A stretch of 26,944 nt of DNA from JBARRS01 sp049644345 (GTDB lineage Bacteria > Actinomycetota > Thermoleophilia > Gaiellales > Gaiellaceae), in assembly GCA_049644345.1 (NCBI GenBank), contig JBARRS010000137.1, forward strand, positions 1 to 26,944, in the 5' to 3' direction. Shown here one piece after another: positions 7,098-14,512 of this stretch. Under the pieces are notes generated by a model. The model saw nothing but the letters and a program-made list of their open reading frames with translations. It did not search any database and was not told the origin of the DNA. The translations under genes were made by a program, and so were the position numbers. Each line of letters begins with the position of its first letter. The first letter of the stretch is position 1.

Positions 7098-8567
7098 CTA
7101 GCCGACGCGCAGCGCCACGATCCGCGCGGGCACGCTGCCGATCGGAGCTTCGGAAGAGACCGGAGCGACGAGCGCGCGTTGGAGCGAGCCCGGGTCGAGC
7201 CCGCTGGCCGCGGAGATGTCCGATGCCTGGAGCAGGATGGCGCCGGGCCTGGGCGCGTTCGAGCCGGTCCCCGACGGTACCCACCCTGCGACGGCGGTGA
7301 ACTGCACGTCCTGGAGATGCTTCCAGGCGGTCAGGTACACGGTTGGGTCGACCGCTCCGTCGTAGCCCAGGTACAGCAACGAGACCGGGTGGACCTCGAA
7401 GTGAAGGTGGTACGGCGTGCCCTCGGCATCGCCGGTGTTGCCGACGAAGCCGAGCACGGTGCCCGCCTTCACGTTCGCGCCGTTCTTCGCGAGCCTCGTG
7501 AACGCAGAAAGGTGGGCGTAGTAGAACTCGTTCCCCTGGTTGTCGCGAAGCCAGAGCCGGTTCCCTCCCACCGCGTTCCAGCCGACCGAGAAAACCCTCC
7601 CGTCGGCGACCGCAAGCAGGGGCGCGCCGAGCGGAGCGAAGATGTCGTCGCCGTGGTGCCAGATCGTGTCGGCGCGTGCTGCACCGAAGGTGTCCGTGAA
7701 CGACGACAACCCGTAGACGGGGAAGACGTAGCGGCCGGCCGTCAGCTTCGGCTCGAGACCCTGGGGGATCGGCCGCAGCGACGGCGGGAGACCCGGCTTC
7801 TGCCCGCGCTTGGGCTCCGGGGGCTTCGGCTGCGCCGCCGCGGCCGCCTTGGCACGTTCCCGCGGACGCGGCGCTGGTCCGGACGGCTTGCTCAAATCGG
7901 AGGTGCCGGTCTGTAACGAAGTCTCCGCGTATCCGACGAGGATCTCGCTGTTCGCCGGCAGTCCGGCGTGCGCGGCCGTGAGATGGACGTCGAGGGCCGT
8001 GACAGAGCCCTTGTAGGCCGGCGCTCGGGGCGAGGACCCCGTGCTGCTCGACTGCTCGAGCGTGATCGCGTAGCCCCAGTCGCCGAGCGGAATGCGCTCG
8101 TTCGGCGTTGCAGTGACAGGCTGTCCGAGCACGATCAGGTCGGCGATCGACGCGCCGGAGAGGTCACCGGAGACATCGGGGCCTCGCGTCGATGCAAGCG
8201 CGCGGGCGGTCACCGTGCCGGCAGTCACCTCGCCGCGGAACAGCGAGAGCGCGGTGACCTGGCTCGAGGCTGTCGCACGTGCAGTGGAGAAGACGTCCGT
8301 CGCCGCCGACGACGTCAATGCGCCGGTGGAGATGTCCGAGCCGTCAGCCGGGTAGGCGAAGTCGATGGAGGAGCCGACCACTGCCGGGGGCGCTGTCAAC
8401 GCAAGCCGCACGACGTCCGGCCGACCGGGGACGACGACGCGGATCGCGAACGCACGGGCGGTTGCACCCGACCGGGGGCTACGTTGCGTCGCCCCGGCGG
8501 AACCCGTGGTCAAGAGAACCCCGACGAGCGCAAGCGTGACGGAAAGCCGCATCCCCACCGGCCGCAT
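7098..8567 (-). CDS. Secreted M23 (LytM-type) metallopeptidase
   Basis: Protein of 489 residues with a signal peptide at about 6-26 (RLSVTLALVGVLLTTGSAGA). Residues 60-225 form a beta-rich Ser/Thr/Ala domain resembling choice-of-anchor modules (GDWGYAITLEQ). A Pro/Lys/Ala-rich linker covers 228-272. The M23 domain covers about 285-412. Its zinc ligands and catalytic His are visible: HHGDD (His304, Asp308), YYAHLS (His352) and YHLHFEVH (His387, His389). M23 enzymes cut peptidoglycan cross-bridges or act as cell-wall remodelling factors. All motif residues are present, so it is probably active. Start ATG at 8567 or 8552 are both possible; the second lies just before the signal peptide core. Nothing adjacent specifies its substrate. 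Confidence 0.9.
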   Translation of the reverse strand: MRPVGMRLSVTLALVGVLLTTGSAGATQRSPRSGATARAFAIRVVVPGRPDVVRLALTAPPAVVGSSIDFAYPADGSDISTGALTSSAATDVFSTARATASSQVTALSLFRGEVTAGTVTARALASTRGPDVSGDLSGASIADLIVLGQPVTATPNERIPLGDWGYAITLEQSSSTGSSPRAPAYKGSVTALDVHLTAAHAGLPANSEILVGYAETSLQTGTSDLSKPSGPAPRPRERAKAAAAAQPKPPEPKRGQKPGLPPSLRPIPQGLEPKLTAGRYVFPVYGLSSFTDTFGAARADTIWHHGDDIFAPLGAPLLAVADGRVFSVGWNAVGGNRLWLRDNQGNEFYYAHLSAFTRLAKNGANVKAGTVLGFVGNTGDAEGTPYHLHFEVHPVSLLYLGYDGAVDPTVYLTAWKHLQDVQFTAVAGWVPSGTGSNAPRPGAILLQASDISAASGLDPGSLQRALVAPVSSEAPIGSVPARIVALRVG

Positions 8568-8615
8568 TATGGAAAAAGTCCGCCGGTCCTGGGAGATTTG
8601 CTGCGGTTTTGCGTC

Positions 8616-9011
8616 CTAGCCCGATCCGAGCTTCTTGCTCAGCGTCTCACGCACACGCTCGCGCGCGAGCTCATCCGGCCCGATCGGCTCGTCCTCGGCG
8701 TACCGCGGATCACGGGCGATCTCCAGGGCGACCGCCTTCACTTCCTCGACGACACGCCGCCGGTGCATCGGCTGCCGGAGCAGCTTGTCGACCCACGTCT
8801 CGCTGCCGTCGTACGGATCGATGTCCTCGTCGACCAGCAGCTGCCCGAGAACCAGGCCGACGCGAATGTAGGCAAACGTCCGGAACGCTAGGAGTCGGTT
8901 CGGCGTCTCGACGAGGCGTCCGATCTCGGCGTCCTCCTCCTGGATCTGTTGGACGATCGAGCCGATCGGCTCGTCGACGAGCGGAATCCAGACGTCCTCA
9001 TTGCCGGCCAT
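8616..9011 (-). CDS. Conserved-looking acidic protein of unknown function
   Basis: Predicted soluble protein of 131 residues, no signal peptide or membrane segment. It begins MAGNEDVWIPLVDEPIGS, has an alpha-helical middle (QIQEEDAEIGRLVETPNRLLAFRTFAYIRVGLVLGQLL), and ends with a charged helix (ELARERVRETLSKKLGSG). It contains three acidic clusters. I start at ATG 9011, two bases after the stop of the upstream TauE half-gene; the longer in-frame extension reads as arginine-rich shadow sequence. It is probably co-transcribed with the two TauE genes. I do not recognise the family and do not assign a function. Confidence 0.7.
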   Translation of the reverse strand: MAGNEDVWIPLVDEPIGSIVQQIQEEDAEIGRLVETPNRLLAFRTFAYIRVGLVLGQLLVDEDIDPYDGSETWVDKLLRQPMHRRRVVEEVKAVALEIARDPRYAEDEPIGPDELARERVRETLSKKLGSG

Positions 9012-9013
9012 GC

Positions 9014-9394
9014 TCAGGAAGCATAGGAGGCGGGCCGCCGTACACGCCACACGACCTGAGCCGCGACCGCGAGCATCAGCACGGCGTACAGGTGCCGCAG
9101 CACGTGCTCGGGCAGCGACTCGGCCAGGTAAACCCCGCCCTCGACGCCGGCGATCGCAGCCACGCCGATCACGAGCGCAGTCCACCAGCGGACGTTCCCG
9201 TAGCGGTGCTGGCGCCAGGCGCCGGCGAGCACCGTCGGCAGGATCGCGAGCAGCGACGTCGCCTCGGCGTGCAGCTGGGTGAGACCGAGCACGAGCGTCA
9301 GCGTCGGCACGAACAGGATGCCGCCGCCGACTCCGAACAGCCCGGCGAGCACTCCCGCGGCGAAACCGAGCAGGACGGCCAGCGCGACGTACAT
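9014..9394 (-). CDS. Half-size TauE/SafE (TSUP) permease, second gene of a pair
   Basis: Membrane protein of 126 residues with about four transmembrane helices. Its N-terminus carries the TSUP signature GLFGVGGGILFVPTLTL. The family (anion exporters for sulfite, sulfoacetate and similar compounds) normally has about 250 residues with two homologous four-helix halves. This gene has one half and so does its neighbour. The start ATG at 9394 overlaps the neighbour's stop as ATGA, implying stoichiometric synthesis and a heterodimer. I infer that the two products form one transporter. The substrate is unknown, as no sulfur gene is nearby. Confidence 0.85.
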   Translation of the reverse strand: MYVALAVLLGFAAGVLAGLFGVGGGILFVPTLTLVLGLTQLHAEATSLLAILPTVLAGAWRQHRYGNVRWWTALVIGVAAIAGVEGGVYLAESLPEHVLRHLYAVLMLAVAAQVVWRVRRPASYAS

Positions 9395-9735
9395 CAGATC
9401 AGCAGCCGCACCGCGACGGCAACGAGGAGGCCGGCGAAGGCGAGCGCAAGCGCCCGATTCGACAGCCGCTGCTGAGCAGCCGTACCGGCGACGGCGCCGA
9501 GGGCGGCGGGTAGTCCGACGATCGCCGCGGCGCCGGGCTTCACCTCACCGCGCGCAGCGTACGAGACGACGCCCGCAAGCGCGATCAGCCCGACGGCCGC
9601 GAGCGAGGTCGCGGTCGCAGAACGGGGCTCGAACCCGGCGAGGATCAGGAGCGGCACGACGACGATCCCGCCGCCGATCCCGAAGAGCGCGCTGAACAGG
9701 CCCGCGACGAGGCCGATCGCGACGAGCCGGACCAT
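9394..9735 (-). CDS. Half-size TauE/SafE (TSUP) permease, first gene of a pair
   Basis: Membrane protein of 113 residues with about four helices. The signature ALFGIGGGIVVVPLLIL matches that of the second gene, and EPRSATATSLAAVGLIALAG is the typical following helix. It represents the N-terminal repeat of a full TauE/SafE protein. The start ATG at 9735 is chosen because the sequence before it is arginine-rich shadow and because TACGAT lies six bases upstream, suggesting a leaderless mRNA. It ends in the ATGA overlap with the second half. It diverges from otsB with only 17 bases between the start codons. Confidence 0.85.
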   Translation of the reverse strand: MVRLVAIGLVAGLFSALFGIGGGIVVVPLLILAGFEPRSATATSLAAVGLIALAGVVSYAARGEVKPGAAAIVGLPAALGAVAGTAAQQRLSNRALALAFAGLLVAVAVRLLI

Positions 9736-9740
9736 CGCCG

Positions 9741-9746
9741 TATCGT
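9741..9746 (+). promoter_or_regulatory. Putative -10 box (TATCGT) for otsB
   Basis: TATCGT ends six bases before the GTG at 9753, which predicts a leaderless transcript. It overlaps the opposite-strand box of the TauE pair. The TAnnnT form and the fixed spacing are the evidence; no -35 was identified. Confidence 0.45.
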
Positions 9747-9747
9747 A
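9742..9747 (-). promoter_or_regulatory. Putative -10 box (TACGAT) for the TauE pair
   Basis: Read on the minus strand, TACGAT ends six bases before the ATG at 9735. It shares five of its bases with the plus-strand box TATCGT for otsB, so the two divergent promoters would be the two faces of the near-palindrome TATCGTA. No -35 was identified. Confidence 0.45.
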
Positions 9748-9752
9748 AGCGC

Positions 9753-10469
9753 GTGGACGCCGATCGCCTGCTCGCGCCGCTCGCCGAGGCGCCGAAGCGA
9801 TCGGCGATCCTGCTCGACGTCGACGGGACGCTCGCGCCGATCGTCGCGCGACCGGAGCTGGCCAAGGTGCCCGACGAGACCCGCGCCGAGCTCCGGCGGC
9901 TCGTGGGGCGGTACGCACTCGTCGCGTGCATCAGCGGTCGGCCGGGAGAGGAGGCCAAGCAGCTCGTCGGGGTCGACGGGGTCGTCTACGTCGGCGTGCA
10001 CGGGCTCGAGCTCGAGCCGGAAGCGGAGCGCTGGCGTGAGCAGCTCGCGGACATCGCGGAGGTGCCGTGGCCCTATCTCGTCGAGGACAAAGGCCTGACC
10101 GTCGCGTTCCACTACCGTGAAGCGCCCGACGAGGAAGAAGCCCAGGCGGCGCTCCAGACGGTTGCCGATCTGGCCCGATTGCTGGGCCTAGTCCCGCGGT
10201 TCGGTCGCAAAGTGCTGGAGGTCCGTCCTCCCGTCACGGCCGACAAGGGAACGGCCGTCCGGCGACTGCTCTCGGAGCGAGACCTGCACCGCGCGCTCTA
10301 TGCCGGCGACGACACCACGGATCTCGACGCCTTCCGCGGCCTCGATGGTCTCGAGGCGGCGGTGAGGGTGGCAATCGCCTCCGAGGAGGGCCCGCCGGAG
10401 CTGCGCGACGCCGCCGACATCGTCCTCAGGGGCCCCGAGGAGTTGGTGGCGATCCTGCGAGCGCTCTGA
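9753..10469 (+). CDS. otsB: Trehalose-6-phosphate phosphatase
   Basis: HAD-superfamily phosphatase of 238 residues that removes phosphate from trehalose-6-phosphate to give the compatible solute trehalose. HAD motif I is ILLDVDGTLAPI with the nucleophile Asp22 and acid Asp24. Motif II is CISGRPG near 60, motif III a Lys in VTADKGTAV near 165, and motif IV YAGDDTTDLDAF near 190. The GVHGLE cap-domain segment is typical of OtsB. The start is GTG with no ribosome binding site but a TAnnnT box six bases before it. No otsA is present in the window. Its stop lies two bases from the stop of the convergent LytTR gene. Confidence 0.93.
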   Translation: MDADRLLAPLAEAPKRSAILLDVDGTLAPIVARPELAKVPDETRAELRRLVGRYALVACISGRPGEEAKQLVGVDGVVYVGVHGLELEPEAERWREQLADIAEVPWPYLVEDKGLTVAFHYREAPDEEEAQAALQTVADLARLLGLVPRFGRKVLEVRPPVTADKGTAVRRLLSERDLHRALYAGDDTTDLDAFRGLDGLEAAVRVAIASEEGPPELRDAADIVLRGPEELVAILRAL

Positions 10470-10471
10470 AC

Positions 10472-11188
10472 CTAGATGCGCAGACGCTCGCGGACTGCCT
10501 TGCTTTGCCTACGCGAGACGTCCAGCTCCGTCTGCTCCGCGTCGTCGAGCGCGAGGCGCAGGCGGTCCTCGCCCGCGCGACGCACCGCAGTCACCTTCGC
10601 GAGGTTGACGAGGTGGCTGCGGTGGATCCGGACGAAGCGGGAGCCAGGAAGCCGGCTCTCGAGCTCGCGCAGCGACGACGTGCAGAGGTACGAGCGGTCG
10701 TAGGTGTGGACACGGCTGTAATCGCCGTCGGCGTCGACGTAGTGGACCGCGTCGTAGTCGAGCAGGACGGTCTGGCCTCCCGGCCCGACGACGGAGATCT
10801 TCTCGACCCGCGCCGCCGCCTCGCTGCGGGCTGTCGTCAGACGCTGGACGACGCGGGCGAGCCGCTCGGGGTCGACCGGTTTCAGCAGGTAGTCGAACGC
10901 CTCGACTGCGAACGCGTCGAGCGCGTACTGCTCGTGGGCGGTGACGAAGACGATCACCGGCGCGCCGCGCCGGTCACGGACGAGCCGCGCGGTCTCGATG
11001 CCTGTCATCCCCGGCATCTCGACGTCGAGAAAGACGACGTCGTAGTCCACAGCCTTGGCGAGCGCGAGCGCCTCCGGCACGGTCGCCGCCTCGCCCACGA
11101 CCTCGACCTCGGGATGCGCGGAGAGCAGGTACCGGAGCTCTCCACGCGCCGGCGTCTCGTCGTCGACGAGCAGCGCCTTGAGCGTCAC
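10472..11188 (-). CDS. LytTR-family response regulator
   Basis: Response regulator of 238 residues. The receiver domain (1-120) has acidic pocket Asp9-Asp10, phospho-acceptor Asp55 in VVFLDVEMPG, Thr83 in FVTAH and Lys103 in YLLKPVD. The LytTR DNA-binding domain (about 130-236) has HYVDADGDYSRVHT, SLRELESRL, FVRIHRSHLVNL and the closing SRRQSKAVRERL. The start is GTG at 11188, overlapping the kinase stop as GTGA, so kinase and regulator form a coupled two-component pair. LytTR proteins bind imperfect direct repeats upstream of their targets; no clear adjacent target is visible. Confidence 0.94.
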   Translation of the reverse strand: MTLKALLVDDETPARGELRYLLSAHPEVEVVGEAATVPEALALAKAVDYDVVFLDVEMPGMTGIETARLVRDRRGAPVIVFVTAHEQYALDAFAVEAFDYLLKPVDPERLARVVQRLTTARSEAAARVEKISVVGPGGQTVLLDYDAVHYVDADGDYSRVHTYDRSYLCTSSLRELESRLPGSRFVRIHRSHLVNLAKVTAVRRAGEDRLRLALDDAEQTELDVSRRQSKAVRERLRI

Positions 11189-12267
11189 TCGGCGGGAACC
11201 TCCAGCCGGACGACCGTCCCGAAGCCGCCCGACCTCAGCCGGACGCCCTCTCCGTAGAAGGCGGCCAGCCGCCGGTTGACATTCGCGAGGCCGAGACCGT
11301 CGCCTTCTCCTCCTCCCGGCTCGAGCATGCGATCGATTGCCTCGCGCGCGATCCCCCGACCGTCGTCGCGAACGGTCACACGCAGGCGTCCTCGCCTCAC
11401 CCGCGCCCGCACCATGAGCTGGAGCGTCCGATCGGTCTTGCCGTGCTTGACGGCGTTCTCGACGAGCGGTTGGACGAGGAACGGCGGCAGCTTCACGCCG
11501 AGTGCCTCCGGCGTCGCGTCGATCTTCACTTGGAGCTGCGGCCCGAACCGCGCCTGCTCGAGGGCGAGATAGCTCCCGACGTGGCGAAGCTCCTCGGCGA
11601 GCGCAATGAACTCACCCGGGCGCGCGAGCGTCCAGCGGCAATAGTCGGCGAACGCGAGCACTAGCCCGCGGGCCCGCTCCGGGTCGGTTCGGATGAAGCT
11701 CGCGATCGTGTTCAGGCAGTTGAAGAGAAAGTGCGGCTCGATCTGCGCCTGGAGCGCCTGCAGCTCTGCGGAGGCAGCGGCCCTAGCCGTACCGGCGAGC
11801 TCGGAGAGCTGGAGCTGCGTCGAGAGCTGCTCGGCCAGCGAGCCGACGAGCCCGACGTCGTCGTCCGCCAGCGGCGAGCCGTCGGTCGCGTAGACGACGA
11901 GCGACCCGACCGGGCCCGTCGAGAGCCGCAGCGGCGCGATCGCGGCGGCTCCGAGCGGGCAGGAATCGTTCCCACACTCGACCCGAAACCCGAGCGGCGC
12001 CACGCGGACCTGGTCCCTGGACATGGCCTCGAAGACAGGGCGCATCGGCTGGTCGCCGGGTCGGTGGTGGTCAGCGCCCGCTCCGACGAAGGCGAGCACG
12101 CGCTCCTGGTCGGTCACCGCGACGGCGCCGAAGCCGAGCTTCTCGAAAACCTCGTAGGCGACGGTGCGAGCCCCCGTCTCGGAGAGCCCGCGCCGGAGCT
12201 CCGGGAGCGTGGCGGCGAGCAACTCGAGGGCCGGAGCCTCGCGTCGGAGCCTGCGCACGCGTGGCAC
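11185..12267 (-). CDS. LytS-like sensor histidine kinase, soluble, with GAF domain
   Basis: Kinase of 360 residues. The usual five-helix LytS membrane region is absent and no hydrophobic segment is seen, so it should be cytoplasmic. A GAF-type sensor domain covers about 25-155 and carries CGNDSC (Cys98, Cys103) before PLGAAAIAPL. The His_kinase domain has LQAQIEPHFLFNCLNTI with phospho-acceptor His179. The ATPase has VENAVKHG (269-276), DDGRGI (301-306) and GLGLANVNRRL (324-334). The start is GTG, 15 bases after the ybjQ stop. It phosphorylates the coupled LytTR regulator. The Cys pair could be a redox or metal site; this is inference. Confidence 0.92.
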   Translation of the reverse strand: MPRVRRLRREAPALELLAATLPELRRGLSETGARTVAYEVFEKLGFGAVAVTDQERVLAFVGAGADHHRPGDQPMRPVFEAMSRDQVRVAPLGFRVECGNDSCPLGAAAIAPLRLSTGPVGSLVVYATDGSPLADDDVGLVGSLAEQLSTQLQLSELAGTARAAASAELQALQAQIEPHFLFNCLNTIASFIRTDPERARGLVLAFADYCRWTLARPGEFIALAEELRHVGSYLALEQARFGPQLQVKIDATPEALGVKLPPFLVQPLVENAVKHGKTDRTLQLMVRARVRRGRLRVTVRDDGRGIAREAIDRMLEPGGGEGDGLGLANVNRRLAAFYGEGVRLRSGGFGTVVRLEVPAE

Positions 12268-12282
12268 GACCGTGAGGACCGG

Positions 12283-12603
12283 CTAGACCTTCCGGGCGCG
12301 AACGGCTGTCCCGTATGCGCAGATCTCGGTCCAGTTCGAGCCCATCTCCGACGTGTCGAAGCGCATCGCGACGATCGCGTCGGCCCCCTTCGACTGCGCT
12401 TCCTCGACCATCCGGTCGATCACTTGCCGGCGACTGTCCGCGAGGGCCTTCGTCATGCCCTTCAGCTCGCCTCCGAGGATCGACTTCAGCCCGGCCCCGA
12501 GCTGCGAGCCGATGTTGCGCGAGCGGACGGTGAGACCGAAGACCTCGCCGAGCGTCTCCGTCACCTCGTAGCCCGGCAGATCGTTCGCGGTGGTGATGAG
12601 CAT
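12283..12603 (-). CDS. YbjQ/UPF0145 family protein
   Basis: Protein of 106 residues of the YbjQ family, which forms pentameric beta/alpha assemblies sometimes labelled heavy-metal-binding; the actual function is unsettled. Recognised by MLITTANDLPGYEVTETLG at the N-terminus, the central GLTVRSRNIG, the helix ADSRRQVIDRMVEEAQSKGADAIVAMRFDTS, and the ending EICAYGTAVR. The start ATG at 12603 has a good ribosome binding site (AAAGGAG six bases upstream). It lies 11 bases after the HAD gene and 15 before the kinase, within the same minus-strand run. Confidence 0.9.
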   Translation of the reverse strand: MLITTANDLPGYEVTETLGEVFGLTVRSRNIGSQLGAGLKSILGGELKGMTKALADSRRQVIDRMVEEAQSKGADAIVAMRFDTSEMGSNWTEICAYGTAVRARKV

Positions 12604-12614
12604 CGCGTCTCCTT

Positions 12615-13229
12615 TCAGACGATCGACAGCAGCTCGGTCAGCTCTCTGATCCGAGCACCTTCCCACTCTTGCGCCTCATGGGGCTGCTCCAGCAGTACAG
12701 CTTTCATTCCGACGCGCTCCGCGCCGGCGAGCTCGTCGTTCGCGCCGTCGCCGACAAAGACAGCCTCGTCGGGCCGGATTCCGAGCTGCTCGCACGCGAG
12801 CAGGTAGATACGGGGGTCCGGCTTCCTGAGGCCGACCGAGCACGAGAAGATCTCCGAGTCGAAGAGCCCGGTGAACGCAGTGCCGGGCCAGAGCATCGGT
12901 ACGTCCTCGCTGCATACGGTGATCAGGCCGAGGAGGAAACCTCGCCGACGAAGCTCGACGAGGGTCTCGAGCGCGCCGGCGCGGGGAACGAGCCCCTGCT
13001 GCGTGACTGCGCGGCGCATCGCGACGACGTCGGCAAGCGTCTCAGGCGGCGCCTCGAACCGCTCGAGCACAACGGAGAGCGGGCTCGTCTCCCGCACCTC
13101 GTTCATCCCGTACCAGAGCTCGTCGAAGCGCTCGGGAGTTAGCCCTAGTCGCTCCGCAATCCGAGGCCGCGTCTCGTCCCACGCAGCGGCCGGCCACTCG
13201 GCGATCGTGTTCCAAAGGTCGAAGATCAC
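12615..13229 (-). CDS. HAD-superfamily hydrolase
   Basis: Phosphatase-like protein of 204 residues. Motif I is IFDLWNT with the nucleophile near residue 4. The second catalytic Asp is Trp-replaced (DLWNT rather than DxDGT), as in haloacid-dehalogenase-type and YihX-like members. GLITVCSED (motif II), GLRKPDPRIY (motif III Lys) and FVGDGANDELAGA (motif IV) follow. I choose GTG at 13229, which overlaps the upstream stop as GTGA; a TTG nine codons earlier is the alternative and would add GGTAALRA. The substrate cannot be read from sequence, and the DLWNT form makes a 2-haloacid or a small phosphate ester both possible. Confidence 0.85.
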   Translation of the reverse strand: MIFDLWNTIAEWPAAAWDETRPRIAERLGLTPERFDELWYGMNEVRETSPLSVVLERFEAPPETLADVVAMRRAVTQQGLVPRAGALETLVELRRRGFLLGLITVCSEDVPMLWPGTAFTGLFDSEIFSCSVGLRKPDPRIYLLACEQLGIRPDEAVFVGDGANDELAGAERVGMKAVLLEQPHEAQEWEGARIRELTELLSIV

Positions 13230-14512
13230 CGCGCGCAGTGCTGCAGTACCTCCCAAGCCTTTACGACGTCGACCTCCGCCGTCTTCGCGTTTCCGATCGC
13301 GAGTCGGATCACCCGCTGCCCGCGAAGCGTCGTCGTCGCCACAAACAGCTCACCCGTGGCGTTCGCGCGCTCCACGATCGCGTCGTTGTCCGCCTCGATG
13401 TGGCGGAAGCAGACGGTCGAGAACGGGTGCGGCGCGACGAGCTCCCAGGCGGGTGCGGCCTCGACCCACGACGCGAACAGCTGCGCGAGCCGTATGTGCT
13501 CTCGAATCAGTTCCTGGAGTCCCTCGCGGCCGTGGCAGCGAAGGACCGCCCACAGCTTCAGCGCACGGAACCGCCGACCGAGCGCGGGACCGAAGTCCTT
13601 CAGGTTCAACGCGTCCTCGGTCGAGCGCAGGTACTCGGGCGACGCGGAGAACGCGGCGTGAAAGGCCTCGGGACGTCGCGTCCAGAGGCAGGAGCAGTCG
13701 ATCGGGGTCACGAGCCACTTGTGCGCGTTGACGACGACCGAGTCCGCACGGTCGACCCCCTCGCGCGACCAGTGATGCTCCGGGCACAGCCACGCTGCGC
13801 CGGCGTAGGCGGCGTCGACGTGCAGCCAGGCGCCGGCCTCGGCGCAACGGTCGGCAAGCGCCGCAACGGGATCGACCGACGTCGTGGCGGTCGTGCCGAC
13901 GGTGGCGACGACCGCTGTCGCGTCCTCGAACGGCAGGTCCGCGAGCATCCGGTACTCGTCGTCGACCGGGACCGTCCGGTACTCGAGGCCAACGAGGCGG
14001 GCTGCCTTCTCGACCGAGAAGTTCGCCTGCTCCGAGGCGTAGACCACGCCGCCGGGCCTGACCTCTCGCGCGGCCGCGAAGGCCGCGATCGTCGCCGTCG
14101 ACGCCGTGTCCTCGATGTGACCGTGCCACTCGCGCGGGAGTCCGAGCAGCTGCGCCAGCCAGTCCAGGGCGGTCTGCTCGAGCTCCGTCGCCGCGGGCGA
14201 GGTCGACCAGACCATCGCGTTGACGTTCAGCGCCGCGGCGAGGAGCTCGGCGAGCACACCGGGCTCAGTGGCGGAGATCGCGAAGTAGGCGAAGAAGCGC
14301 GGGTGGTTCCAGTGCGTGATCCCAGGCAGCAGTAGCTCGTCGAGGTCGCGAAGGACGTCCGCGAACGCCTCGGCCTGCTCCGGCGGCGACTCCGGCAGGC
14401 GCCTTCGCACGTCGCCCGGCTCGACCTGAGCCAGCACCGGCAGCTCCGAGACCCGCTCGAGATAGCGCGCCGCCCACTCGAGCGCGGCGGCGCCGTCCTC
14501 CCGGAAGCTCAC
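13226..14512 (-). CDS. PLP-dependent group II (aromatic amino acid) decarboxylase-like enzyme
   Basis: Fold-type I PLP enzyme of 428 residues of the aromatic-L-amino-acid decarboxylase family (usual size near 470). It has HPRFFAYF near 70, WSTSPAATELE, HVDAAYAG with the pyridine-N Asp233, and NAHKWL with the Schiff-base Lys265. EYLRS (Tyr294, the catalytic-loop Tyr) and GRRFRALKLWAVLR also match. The strongly conserved His that stacks on the PLP ring (SxQAHSS) is replaced: here SEQANFSVEKA with Asn164. In insect enzymes Asn at that place marks aldehyde synthases rather than decarboxylases, so the reaction is uncertain. The GTG start overlaps the PolX stop as GTGA. Confidence 0.9.
   Translation of the reverse strand: MSFREDGAAALEWAARYLERVSELPVLAQVEPGDVRRRLPESPPEQAEAFADVLRDLDELLLPGITHWNHPRFFAYFAISATEPGVLAELLAAALNVNAMVWSTSPAATELEQTALDWLAQLLGLPREWHGHIEDTASTATIAAFAAAREVRPGGVVYASEQANFSVEKAARLVGLEYRTVPVDDEYRMLADLPFEDATAVVATVGTTATTSVDPVAALADRCAEAGAWLHVDAAYAGAAWLCPEHHWSREGVDRADSVVVNAHKWLVTPIDCSCLWTRRPEAFHAAFSASPEYLRSTEDALNLKDFGPALGRRFRALKLWAVLRCHGREGLQELIREHIRLAQLFASWVEAAPAWELVAPHPFSTVCFRHIEADNDAIVERANATGELFVATTTLRGQRVIRLAIGNAKTAEVDVVKAWEVLQHCAR

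Noticed and set aside
11731..12807. A 358-codon plus-strand open frame opposite the kinase and YbjQ genes
   Set aside because: It is shadow of three recognised minus-strand genes and has no protein-like segments.
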